The notes beneath the pieces were generated by a model. The model searched no databases. It had not been told where the DNA came from and was given only the letters and a program-made list of their open reading frames with translations. The position numbers and the translations under genes were made by a program. Positions 12,655 through 22,593 of a stretch of 64,000 nt of DNA are shown in pieces. The stretch spans positions 7,283,279 through 7,347,278 of the forward strand of contig NC_033644.1 of NCBI RefSeq assembly GCF_001540865.1, written 5' to 3'. The DNA is from Ananas comosus (taxonomy: Eukaryota > Streptophyta > Magnoliopsida > Poales > Bromeliaceae). How positions within the stretch are numbered: the first letter of the stretch is position 1; each line of letters starts with the position of its first letter.

Positions 12655-14028
12655 ATGAAGATCAACAGAGAGAAGTCAGAACTTTACTATCTAGGCCAAA
12701 AGGCTGGTAAAGGAGTTAGATTGGCAAACATTCTTGAGTGTAGAACGGGAGCATTTCCGACCAATTATCTGGGATTACCCCTATCTCCCAGACCACCTTC
12801 CAAGGAGGCATGGAGGGGGATTATTCAAAAGTTTCATCATAAAATCGGAGGCTGGCAAGCTAAACTTCTATCTAGGGGGGGCAGACTCATTTTGGTTAAC
12901 GCGGTCCTCACAAACATACCCCTTTTCTCCCTAGCAGTATTCAAGGCTCCAAGGTGGGTGATTAAGCGCATCGAAGCACTTAGGAGAGACTTTTTCTGGA
13001 ACGGCGGGCGCAATCCCCCCGGTAAGGGCTGCTTGGTGGCATGGAAAAATGTCTGTAGAAGTAAGAAGGAAGGTGGACTGGGCATCCTAGATGTAGCATC
13101 CATGAATCTAGCCTTACTGACAAAGTGGTGGTGGAAATTTCACACGGCTCCAGATCTGCAATGGAATAAGCTAATTCGTGTGCTGTACTATCGAAGGAGA
13201 ATACCTTTGAGAGAAGGCAAATCTTTCAGACCCTACTCAAACTGGTGGAAGGGGGTTCTAGGGCTCAATACGATTTTCAAATGGGGAACGGCATACAAGC
13301 TGGGTAACGGGCATTCTATAGACTTTTGGTCGGATAGGTGGAGTGGGGAGAAAACGCTGAATCTTACTTTTCCGGAGGCCTATCAGGCGGCGGTGTGCAA
13401 AAACCTTAAGGTTAGCGAATGTTTCACGAGGGGGGCTTGGAACTGGACCAGGATTCTAGGAACCGATGTTGGACAAGTGCAAGGGCACGTACCCAACCTA
13501 ACGGAGCTTGTACAAAGGATTTCTGCCTTCATCATCGACCAGAGACCGGACACGATCCAATGGCGATGGAACACTGATGGTCAGTTTTCGGTAAAATCGG
13601 CCTATTCGGCACTGACGGACGGGGGGGTGAGAGATGCATGCGTTTCCAAGATCTGGGAACTGAAAATTCCTTTAAAGTTTAAAGTGTTCGGCTGGTTAGT
13701 GCTCAAGAAAAGAACTCTGACTCGTGATATACTTGTCAAGAGAGGGATTTCAAACGATCCTACCTGTGTCCTATGTGGAACGCATGAGGAAACTGTGGAC
13801 CATCTGTTCTGTCGATGTGTGTTCAGCAAATTTATCATTGTAACAGGGGTGGACGATATTCGGGCACAGGATCTGGGAGACGAAGTGGAACTAGTTTGGG
13901 AAAGATGGTCGGATAGAAAGGATCGGAGCATGAAGAGAACTAGACTCACTAATCTCGTCGGCTGCTGGTGGACTATCTGGAAGGTAAGGAATGATTTGTT
14001 GTTTAGGAATAGACTACCGAACCCCGGA
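12655..14028 (+). mobile_element. 5'-truncated LINE (L1-type) reverse transcriptase C-terminal part
   Basis: An open frame of about 458 codons runs into the gap. It carries the region after the reverse-transcriptase palm of plant L1-type LINEs: a start like MKINREKSE, the NYLGLPL and GGRLILV motifs, FFWNG, a Trp-rich stretch, and a zinc-binding zf-RVT-like segment at residues 369-390 (C-x2-C-x4-H with HLFCRC). The endonuclease, gag and catalytic YADD motif are absent, so the copy is dead by truncation although the remaining frame is intact, suggesting it is fairly young. The frame lies on the + strand and points into the inverted RLP fragment beyond the gap. Confidence 0.9.
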
Positions 14029-14053
14029 NNNNNNNNNNNNNNNNNNNNNNNNN
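14029..14053. other. Assembly gap (25 N)
   Basis: Twenty-five consecutive undetermined bases separate LINE sequence from the inverted RLP fragment. The fixed short size looks like a placeholder, so true distance and even adjacency of the two sides are unproven. Confidence 0.98.
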
Positions 14054-14541
14054 CAATACTCAACTACAAGCCCGACAGGAAGATCGAGAAAGCGAAGATT
14101 AAAGAGATCTCCAGTTGCTGAGGTATTCTGCCGGCTAAATTCACAAAGAGAGATCAAGATGCGTCAGATTATTAAATGAACGGATGAATTCCGGACGGTG
14201 CTTCCGGCGAAATAGTTCCCGCTAAGATCGAGGGGAACTAGATGTGTAAAACATCACAGAAGGATCGATCTCACCGCGCAGCTCATAAAGCGACGAGTTC
14301 ATGTAGTCTTGATCCATGTAGTTGTTTCGAAGGTTGAGCTTCACGGCGTGGCCGGTGTTGTCGTCGCAGGCTACTCCGTTCAACTGCAGCAGTCCCGACC
14401 TGCCCATAGACAAGCGGTTGCGGCGTCAGATAGCCGCTTTGAAGGCGAGGAAGCGCCTTCCTTTCGGTCTCGAAGCATGCGCTTGTTGGGATGGCTTGAT
14501 GATAGCTAAACACAGAGTGGAGACAAGTAGGTAAGGTGCAT
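14054..14541 (-). pseudogene. Truncated inverted copy of the RLP 5' coding region
   Basis: The minus strand from the ATG at 14541 to the gap matches the first 480-500 bases of the intact RLP (28803-29300): signal peptide, N-terminal cap and first leucine-rich repeats. The frame is broken repeatedly by one-base losses, for example one base missing at the fourth codon and one G missing where the intact copy encodes CSWNG. The copy ends at the assembly gap. As written it encodes no receptor. Because nearly all differences in the coding part are single-base deletions, some may be uncorrected sequencing errors rather than decay. Confidence 0.88.
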
Positions 14542-16208
14542 GGTTGCAGTGGTGCTGATCCTCGTTTACTTTCTCTCTCTGTCTCTTCTCTATCTTTTTG
14601 TCCTTGCTTAAGCATAGTTACTAATAGTAATATTTTCCTTAAAACTTTACAAATATCTTATTTACTTTGAGACAAATACCTATGCGATTTTAAAAAATCT
14701 CTTCAAATATCTCATTTCTCAAGGAAATACCTATGCTGTGGGAATTGAGTATTTAGAAAAATTATTTTAGTAATTTCAAGAGGATAATTTAAAAAATTTT
14801 GAATAATAGTCAAGAAGTAAATAAGAAAAGCCCACAAACATATAGCTGTTTTTTTTCAAAACTAAAGCAATATTAAAACACAACCACAGCACATAAAAAA
14901 AAAAAAAAAAGAAAAAAAAAGAAGAAGAAAGAAACAAAATAAAACAAATATCTATGCAATATCATTTAAGCTCCTTAGAATTTTTAGAATTATTTATTTT
15001 TTTTTTGAGAGAGAAAATAATATTTATTACTTTCATTCATTTTTATTTCTAAATAAATTAATAAAAATATAAAGTAATTACTTTTCGAACTAAAGCTGTA
15101 GGTACTAATCATTAAGCCTCTTTGCACTTGCGTTAGGACGGTCGGTGACATTTTTGTAATCTGTGATTTAAAATTTTGTATGTAAGTGAACTTAGTTTTC
15201 ACATGCTAAGATAATATTAACAAGAAAAAAAAGTGAAATTTTGACTATTAATAATTACATATTATTAAATTACATGGCCAAAAAAGTCTCCGAACGAATT
15301 AAGCTTGAAATGTATAACGTATAGAGGGGGCAAAAGACTCCAGGGTGAACACATCAACATTGGGAGAGAGAGAAAGGATCAAAGAGCGCGAGAGGAAACG
15401 TAGAGAGGAGGTGGCTAAGAAGTTGAACGTCGGTCACAGTAAAACTCACGAATCAATAATCTATAGATATCTATAGATTGTCCACATTTGGGATAAAAAT
15501 AAATTAAAAATTCTATTAAATTTATTTCTCAAATATAAGCCATTTTAAAAGCCCTAATTTCTTTTTTTAAAAAAATATAGCTCATCTTAACCTTTCATTT
15601 GTCCAAAATTGGTTGTTTTAGACAAATAAATTAAAAATTCTATTAAACTTATTGACAATTACATCAAATTTAGTGATTTTAATTGCTTTATTTAATAATC
15701 TGGATTAACTCATATAAAAAATTAGATAATTAAAAAAAACGCCATTAAAATAGAGGAAAAATGTACAGAGACCCCTCGAAGTTTGGATTTTGGCAAGTAG
15801 GTGCTTGCAATTTTAATGTGGCAATTAGATATTTTATAAGCTTTTCGAATAACAAAGTAGACAAACCTTTTTAATTCATAGTTTACTAATTACACTGCCC
15901 GTTTTGATTGTATGTCTTGCAATTCGATCTTATAAGCTTCAAAATGCTATAAAAATTATTTTTTCTTCAAAATGCACATTTGCAGCCATCTCTTAGTTTG
16001 ATTTCAAAGCAATCTTTCTGATTTTGGTCGATGAAGAAAAAAGGTGTTTCACTTTTTCGAGCCCGTATATAGAGAGATATAGGTTTATAGGTAGTGAGAA
16101 TCCTTTCTCTTTAATGGAAAAAAAAATTAATTATCAAAAAATCATCCTGCACTTTTTTCATATTTCAAATAACTTATTATATAAAAAAAATTAAACAATA
16201 TCAACCAT
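14054..16208 (-). repeat. Left arm of a 2.1 kb inverted repeat (RLP promoter and 5' end)
   Basis: Read on the minus strand, this arm aligns with 27230-29300 on the plus strand, through the RLP 5' coding part, its leader, and about 1.6 kb of upstream DNA. The distal end is marked by the shared 'gatattgtttaattt'-type and 'gaaaaaagtgc' blocks. Similarity is high near the gene and falls off upstream with substitutions and indels. Confidence 0.85.
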
Positions 16209-16210
16209 CC

Positions 16211-16530
16211 ATTTAGACTTAGTTTGGAATTGAAACACATCTGACGCTATTAGATAAAATGGAGTTAAGACAAAGTATATAGGGCTGATATAATTCTGCG
16301 TTCTCCAGTGACATCGCAAAAAATATATCATAACGATTATCGGCATATACAAAACGCAATAATATATAAAAATAAATAGAATATTTTTCATCGTACTTTC
16401 TCACCATACAATAATGCAATCCACTCTCCGTACCAAACAGAGCTTCTATCTCAAATACGCCTTCATTAGCGTATGTTGATAGCACACATTTAAGGCATAA
16501 TCCCTTCAAACGCACTTCAAGTACCAAACA
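16211..16530. repeat. Repeat family M, copy 1
   Basis: Relative of 40063-40290: both begin 'cttagtttg', share 'gctattagataaaatg', and share 'cgtactttctc' near the right end. It sits just beyond the left RLP arm. Origin is probably a non-autonomous transposon; no coding capacity is seen. Confidence 0.6.
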
Positions 16531-16828
16531 CTAGAGCAGCCATGAAAAAGCGTTCAAATAAAAATTCCCTTCGTCCCGTATTAGAATTCAGTGTTTATTA
16601 ATATCAACTCATCTCCACGTATCGCCATAAACTTCTGCAAAAGTTAATAAATTTAAATTATTGGATCTATTTCACGCAAGACTGAAGTAGCAAGATTGAT
16701 GTTATTTAAAACTTTTATGTAGGGATACTTGAACACGGGAATGACTTACAGGAGAGTTTTTTGCTATAATATAAGCTGAAAAAAGATCTGACTACTTTCT
16801 GCCCATAATAAGAGAAAAGTATATGTTT
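16531..16828. other. Intergenic spacer
   Basis: No feature recognised. Confidence 0.5.
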
Positions 16829-16911
16829 TTTTTTTGAGAAAAAGTAGCACGCTACCCATTCATTCAACCAAGAATGATAATTAGGCTACAAGGGTGGGCA
16901 GCCAGGCCCCG

Positions 16912-16939
<28 letters not shown>
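16829..16939 (+). mobile_element. Short LINE-like 3' tail with 28-A run
   Basis: A T-run and the phrase 'gcacgctacccattcattc' lead to an uninterrupted run of 28 A (16912-16939) that abuts the broken end of the copia element. A transcript-like end with poly-A is what a 5'-truncated LINE insertion leaves. Assignment is by form only. Confidence 0.4.
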
Positions 16940-16942
<3 letters not shown>

Positions 16943-16994
16943 ATAGTAATTTTGATCAAGTCGAGAGAAACGATCCCACTCCTTCACTAATATC

Positions 16995-17629
16995 CTACAG
17001 CTTTGGACAGCTAGTAAGCCCCATCTTCTCAAGGTGGACTTCAGTCTTCTGCTGGCTAAGTGGTTTAGTCAATGGGCCTGCCACGTTATCCGTGGAGTCT
17101 ACTCTCTGCATCTCGATGTATTTCTTGTCGAGGTAGTCGCGTATATTATGAAACTGCCGCTCTATATGCTTGGACTTCTGATGAGACCTGGGCTCCTTAG
17201 CTAAGGCTATGGCGCCATTGTTGTCGCAATAGAGTGGTATGGCATCCGATAACATCACACTTAATTTCGCGACAAACTTCATGAATCAGAAGACCTACAT
17301 CAAATGCGGCGATATACTCTGCTTCCATGGTAGGGTGGTTGTTTGGAACTCTTCCAATACACAGAGCCACCATTGCATAAGAACACACATCCTGACGTAG
17401 ACTTTCTATCGTCAACATCAGACATAAAGTTTGAATCAGTATATCCTTATACTTTCAACTCTCTTTCTCCAACGACCAAGAACATATTCTTAGTGCTTCT
17501 CAAGTACTTGAGTATGTTCTTCACAGCAATCCAGTGCTCATCGCCTGGATTAGATTGATATCTACTTGTGACACTCACAGCAAGCTCGATATCAGGTCGT
17601 GTACATAGCATGGAGTATATAAGACTCCC
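16995..17629 (-). pseudogene. Broken RNase H portion of the copia polyprotein
   Basis: Continues the polyprotein after an in-frame TAA at 17630-17632. The minus strand still reads GSLIYSMLCTRPDI directly after the stop, then [19 protein letters not shown] after a second stop, and after at least one frameshift PLYCDNNGAIALAKEPRSHQ and DNVAGPLTKPLS. The active site region is therefore split across frames and cannot be translated as one product. Confidence 0.85.
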
Positions 17630-20600
17630 TTAAGCTGAGGCATAAGGGATCTTACTCATACGTTGAATCTCTTCAAATGTATTGGGGCACATTTTCTTAG
17701 AGAGATAAATTCCATGTGTAAGAGGTAAAAGTCCTCTTTTGGAGTTTTTCATGCCGAACCTCTTCAGCATCTCCTCTATATACATTTTCTGTGAGAGGCC
17801 CAGGATCCTTTTAGATCTATCTCTAAAGACCTTTATCCCTAAAATATAGGATGCTTCTCCTAGATCTTTTATGGAGAATTCTTTAGACAACCATATTTTA
17901 ACTAAAGTCAGTATTGGAATGTCATTCCCAATTAAGAGAATGTCATCCACGTACAATACGAGGATTGTGATAACTCTCCCACTGACCTTTTTATAAACAC
18001 ATGGTTCCTCCTCATTCTTAACGAAATCAAACGATTTAATCATGTCATTAAAACGAGTATTCCAAGTCCGACATACTTGCTTAAGTCCATAAATGGACCG
18101 TTGCAACTTGCATACTTTGTGACTTTCGTCACCAGAAGTGAAACCCAGAGGCTGCTCCATATAGATATCTTCTTCAAGATATCCATTTAGGAAGGCAGTT
18201 TTCACATTCATTTGCCAGATCTCATAATCATAGTATGCTGTAAGGGCAAGCAGTGTTCGAATGGATTTAAGCATGGCCACAGGTGAAAAGGTCTTCTGAT
18301 AGTCAATGCCTTCGCGTTGACTATAACCTTTCGCAACCAGCCTTGCTTTATAGGTCTCTACCTTTCCATCCGAACCTATCTTTCTTTTGTAGATCCATTT
18401 ACACCCGATAGGTACTATACCTTCTGGTGGGTCTACCAAAATCCAAACCTGGTTGGAATGCATTGAGTCAATTTCTGACTTCATGGCATCCAGCCATTTC
18501 TCGAAATCGATGTCAGACATCGCCTCGTTGTAAGTTTTGGGATCATTTTCATGTTCCCTATCTCCCATGAGGAACATTTCCTCTACTTCCTCTGTAACGA
18601 TACCTAAGTATTTTTTAGTGGGATGTGAGATTCTACTCGACCTACGAGGTGGAGGAGGTACTACATGTACTGGCTCAGCTTGAATAGGTTCTGTAGGTTT
18701 GATGACTCGTTGCTCTTCAGAGACTCTCTCTTCGAGCTCAAATTTTCTCCCACTAGCTTCTTGAATAAACTGTTTTTTCAAAAAAATAGTATGTTTGCTC
18801 ACAACTACATTGTGATTCTCTGGGATATAAAAATAGTAACCTAAAGTTTCTTTAGGGTATCCAATAAAACGAGCTATCTCAGACCTACCCTCTAACATTT
18901 TCGCCTGTAGTCGCTTAACATAGGCCGGACACCCCCAAATATTGATATGACCAAGACTTGGTTTCTTACCATGCCATATCTCATACGGCGTGATAGGAAC
19001 GGATTTAGAGGGAACTCTATTTAACAAATAAGCTGCGGTAAGCAAAATATGTCCCCAAAGAAATATAGGAAGATCAGTGAAGCTCATCATGGATCGAACC
19101 ACATCCAATAAGGTTCGGTTTCTCCGTTCTGACACTCCGTTGAGTTGAGGTGTACCCGGAGGAGTCCACTGTGAGACTATGTTGTTTTCTTTGAGATAAT
19201 TTAGGAACTCTCCACTAAGATATTCTCCTCTTCGATCTGATCGAAGAACCTTGATGGATTTTTCAGTTTGCTTTTCTACTTCATATCTGAATTCTTTGAA
19301 CTTTTCAAATGCCTCAGATTTGTGTTTCATAAGATACACATACCCATACCGTGAATAATCATCGGTAAAGATTATGAAGTAGAGATAACCATCCCTAACA
19401 TGCACATCAAATGACCCACACACAACAGTGTGTATCAGGAAAAGTATCTCAGTGGCCCTTTCCCCTTGTCCTACAAAGGATAATTTAGTCAATTTTTCTT
19501 GAAGACAAGATTCACAAACTGGATAAGACTCTGAAGTCAATGAGCCGAGAAGCCCATCTTTATCCAATTTATTTATCCTTTCTTCTCCAATATGACCAAG
19601 CCTGAGGTGCCACATATACTTTAGGTTCATCTCATCTCTAGGTCTCTTAGACCCAACAGCAGTCTCTACTTGCTCAGAAATATTTGCAGATACATCCATA
19701 TGTAAATGATAAAGACTGTCAATCATAAAACCACGACCAATAATATTATTTCTAAAATAAATTATGCAGTAGTCTTTGTCAAAATTAAAATTATAACCGT
19801 CCTGTGCTAAAGAAGAAACAGAAATCAAATTCCTGCTAGCAGCAGGTACATAATAACAGTCTTTAAGTAATAAAACATATCCTGACGGTAGTCGCAAAGG
19901 ATAGGTGCCAGCAGCCACAGCAGCAACTCTTGCCCCGTTGCCCACCCGTAGGGTCACTTCACCTTCCCTAAGCCCTCTACTTTCCCTTAGACCCTGCATT
20001 GAAGTACACAGATGAGAACTAGAACCAGAGTCTATAACCCAACTAGAAGTAGAGGAAACCGTAAGGTTAGTTTCTATTACGAGCAAGTCTGACATACCTT
20101 CCGAAGGTGTGTCCTTCCTTTTATTCTTTAAGCTCTCCAGGTAGACAGGACAATTTCTCTTCCAATGACCGTCAACGTTGCAGTGGAAACATTTTCCTTT
20201 GTCAGCGGCCTTATTCTTAGAAGCTTCCTTCTTGGGCTTGTTTTCCGTCTTTTGTTTCTTCGCGGGTTTCTTCTTCCAATTAGACTTTCTTTTGGAAGAG
20301 GAAGCTCGCTCCACAGCGAGAATCGAGCCCTTTGAACTTTTCAAAGTCCCCTCTGTAGTTATCAACATGTTCAATAACTCTGCGTTGGTGCAATCAATTT
20401 TATTCATATGGTAGTTTACAATAAACTGTCCATATGATACAGGAAGGGATTGCAGGATCAGATCAACTTGCAATTCCTTGTCCATTTTCACGCCAAGCTT
20501 CTCAAGCTCCTCGAGGTCTTTGATCATTGTCAAACAGTGATCATGAACAGACTGCCCATCGTGCATCTTGGCTTTAAAGAGTCTTTTGGACACTTCAAAA

Positions 20601-20959
20601 CGAGCAGATCGGCTTTGCTCACCATACAACTCCTTGAGGTGAGTTAGCATTTCCTTAGCAGTCTTCATATCCTCATGTTGGCGTTGAAGTTCATTTGACA
20701 TCGACGCCAAAATGTAGCACCTTACTTTATTATCGTCATCCGTCCATTTTTCTTGAGCTGTCCTTTGATCAGCTGTTGGACGGTTTGGTAACGTGGGGGG
20801 GTCCTGGTCGAGAACATAACTGAGCTTTTCGGAACTCAAAACTATTTTTAAGTTCCTTAGCCAATCTTTATAATTAGTTCCAATTAAACGGTTTGATTCA
20901 AGAATTCGAGAGAGAGGATTGGAAGCGGACATTTTGTTCTGCAGAGAGTAAAGATTCAA
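17630..20959 (-). CDS. Ty1-copia gag-pol polyprotein (inactivated)
   Basis: 1109-codon frame. Gag is followed by a zinc knuckle CFHCNVDGHWKRNC (CX2CX4HX4C), protease WVIDSGSSSHLC, integrase with its HHCC finger (HLRLGH...CESC) and DDE region (FTDDYSRYG, LRSDRRGEY, GVSERRNRT), and reverse transcriptase with YVDDILLIGND. Two lesions stand out: motif A reads QMNVKTAFLNG where the family has MDVKTAFLNG, losing a catalytic aspartate (GAT to AAT), and LRSDRRGEY replaces the usual LRSDRGGEY. The frame then stops early at 17630. The first ATG at 20959 adds nine residues; MSASNP at 20932 is the more typical gag start. Not expected to transpose by its own proteins. Confidence 0.9.
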   Translation of the reverse strand: MNLYSLQNKMSASNPLSRILESNRLIGTNYKDWLRNLKIVLSSEKLSYVLDQDPPTLPNRPTADQRTAQEKWTDDDNKVRCYILASMSNELQRQHEDMKTAKEMLTHLKELYGEQSRSARFEVSKRLFKAKMHDGQSVHDHCLTMIKDLEELEKLGVKMDKELQVDLILQSLPVSYGQFIVNYHMNKIDCTNAELLNMLITTEGTLKSSKGSILAVERASSSKRKSNWKKKPAKKQKTENKPKKEASKNKAADKGKCFHCNVDGHWKRNCPVYLESLKNKRKDTPSEGMSDLLVIETNLTVSSTSSWVIDSGSSSHLCTSMQGLRESRGLREGEVTLRVGNGARVAAVAAGTYPLRLPSGYVLLLKDCYYVPAASRNLISVSSLAQDGYNFNFDKDYCIIYFRNNIIGRGFMIDSLYHLHMDVSANISEQVETAVGSKRPRDEMNLKYMWHLRLGHIGEERINKLDKDGLLGSLTSESYPVCESCLQEKLTKLSFVGQGERATEILFLIHTVVCGSFDVHVRDGYLYFIIFTDDYSRYGYVYLMKHKSEAFEKFKEFRYEVEKQTEKSIKVLRSDRRGEYLSGEFLNYLKENNIVSQWTPPGTPQLNGVSERRNRTLLDVVRSMMSFTDLPIFLWGHILLTAAYLLNRVPSKSVPITPYEIWHGKKPSLGHINIWGCPAYVKRLQAKMLEGRSEIARFIGYPKETLGYYFYIPENHNVVVSKHTIFLKKQFIQEASGRKFELEERVSEEQRVIKPTEPIQAEPVHVVPPPPRRSSRISHPTKKYLGIVTEEVEEMFLMGDREHENDPKTYNEAMSDIDFEKWLDAMKSEIDSMHSNQVWILVDPPEGIVPIGCKWIYKRKIGSDGKVETYKARLVAKGYSQREGIDYQKTFSPVAMLKSIRTLLALTAYYDYEIWQMNVKTAFLNGYLEEDIYMEQPLGFTSGDESHKVCKLQRSIYGLKQVCRTWNTRFNDMIKSFDFVKNEEEPCVYKKVSGRVITILVLYVDDILLIGNDIPILTLVKIWLSKEFSIKDLGEASYILGIKVFRDRSKRILGLSQKMYIEEMLKRFGMKNSKRGLLPLTHGIYLSKKMCPNTFEEIQRMSKIPYASA

Positions 20960-21130
20960 GTTAGATTTTTGTATTTGTTTTGAAAAAATTGTTTTAGGGA
21001 TTTTAAAAACAATAAATTTAGCCTCCCACTATTTTCTCGAGTCTCTAACACTCCTCGGGTAGAGAAACGGAAACCCAACGCGACAAAAGGTTTCAAGTGG
21101 GTACTGCGGTCCCACCAATTTAACGTACCA

Positions 21131-21334
21131 CCTCACCTAACAGTTATTGGTGATATGCAAACCGATGAGTGGACAACTCTTGTCCAATGCTTCTCAAGCA
21201 AATTGCAGTGATCGGTCTCTAAGTCCTGTAGGCCTCACCTGACAGTTATTGGCCCCATTCCTTAGTTAAGTCAGACCCACCGTTCAAACGCGTAAGCAAA
21301 GCCGTCATTGGGTCCCTCACCTGACAGTTATTGG
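21131..21334 (-). repeat. Triplicated 20-base motif in copia leader
   Basis: The motif cctcacctgacagttattgg occurs at 21131-21150 (one mismatch), 21233-21252 and 21315-21334 on the + strand, within the untranslated leader between primer-binding site and gag. Spacings are 102 and 82 bases. Function unknown. Confidence 0.8.
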
Positions 21335-22309
21335 GCCCAACCCCATCTTTACTCCGCAGCATCTCATGCTAATAGAGTGGTTGCGAATTCCCGATGCAAC
21401 TGACCACTGTAACCAGCCGTGCCAATCAACACCAGAAAAGCGCCCGCACTTCTACAACGGCGGAAGACCGCTCGACTTAATATTTATGAGGAGATTTATT
21501 TAGGTCTCAAAAAATATTTTATTTATTTACATCTAATGCAAATAAAATAAAAAATCAATCCGCGCAAACAAACATAATTAAACTGGTGATGATCATGGAT
21601 CTTAGAAGTGGATTCGGACTCGAGCCACTGAGTCGGAATCGGGGTCTTAGGGTCATAAATTACAAGCACACACACGTCATTGGTTTGATCGTCTTCAACT
21701 TCTTGATCCGATCTGGAGCTTCAACTTGATTTGATCCTTATCAACACCTTGATCCGACCGCCATCAAGTATTCATCTCTATCCGGGCCTTGCGAACTTTT
21801 AGGCTTGCAACCGATCAACCAATGACGTGCAACCATACATTATACAACCCAATAATAAAAATGAAATAAAAAATTAATTACATTTGATAACTTTTATCTC
21901 TAACCTATTGAGACACGCAGGTCTCCAAATAAATCGGCTTGTGCACGCAGGCACAAATATAGCCATCTCTAATACAAAATCCTTAATTTAAACAAATTTA
22001 AAATTACAGGATTCTGCATACACATCATACATCACATGTCGAAATAAAAATAGGTCGCTATCCATGATCATCACCGATATGTATCTCATACATCACATAT
22101 ATAATAATAAATTTGGATATTCTAATTAACCGTTAAAAGATGATTCGAAAAATAATAGTGACTTAATCACTAATAACAATCAATCTTATTGATCTTTATA
22201 ATTTTGATCAAAAATTTAATCTTCAAAAATAATTTGATCTCATCAAGATTTAAATTTGATCTAATCAAATTAGATCCTTTTCTTTTAGTTAAATAAAGAA
22301 ATTTTATTT

Positions 22310-22412
22310 CCGTACGGATGCTACAGTAGCATCCGTAGTAGCATCTGTACGGACTGCTACAGTAAATCCGTACGGACGCTACAGTAGCGTTCGTACGGTG
22401 CTACAGTAATTT
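22310..22412. repeat. Palindromic 'gctacagta' repeat cluster in copia leader
   Basis: Four to five copies of gctacagta are interleaved with ccgtacgga/tccgtacgg palindromes, so the segment could form alternative stem-loops in the element RNA close to the primer-binding site. Confidence 0.7.
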
Positions 22413-22580
22413 TATTTTATTTTATTTTTTTTTGTTTTGAAAACGAGAAAGTGTCGATTAAATTGTTCGATCAATTTGATTTTACGAATTATCCAAACAA
22501 CGATCTATAAATCGTTCGATCGGCGAAAAAAGGTTTAGAATACCCAAATTCATAATTTTAATCTTAAAAACATGAGGATG

Positions 22581-22592
22581 GCTCTGATACCA
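22581..22592 (-). other. Primer-binding site (initiator tRNA-Met)
   Basis: On the minus strand the 12 bases read TGGTATCAGAGC, complementary to the 3' end of plant initiator tRNA-Met and standard for copia elements. It lies one base inside the LTR end. Confidence 0.92.
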
Positions 22593-22593
22593 C

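Noticed and set aside
20178..20647. Plus-strand frames inside the copia element
   Set aside because: Antisense shadows of the gag region.
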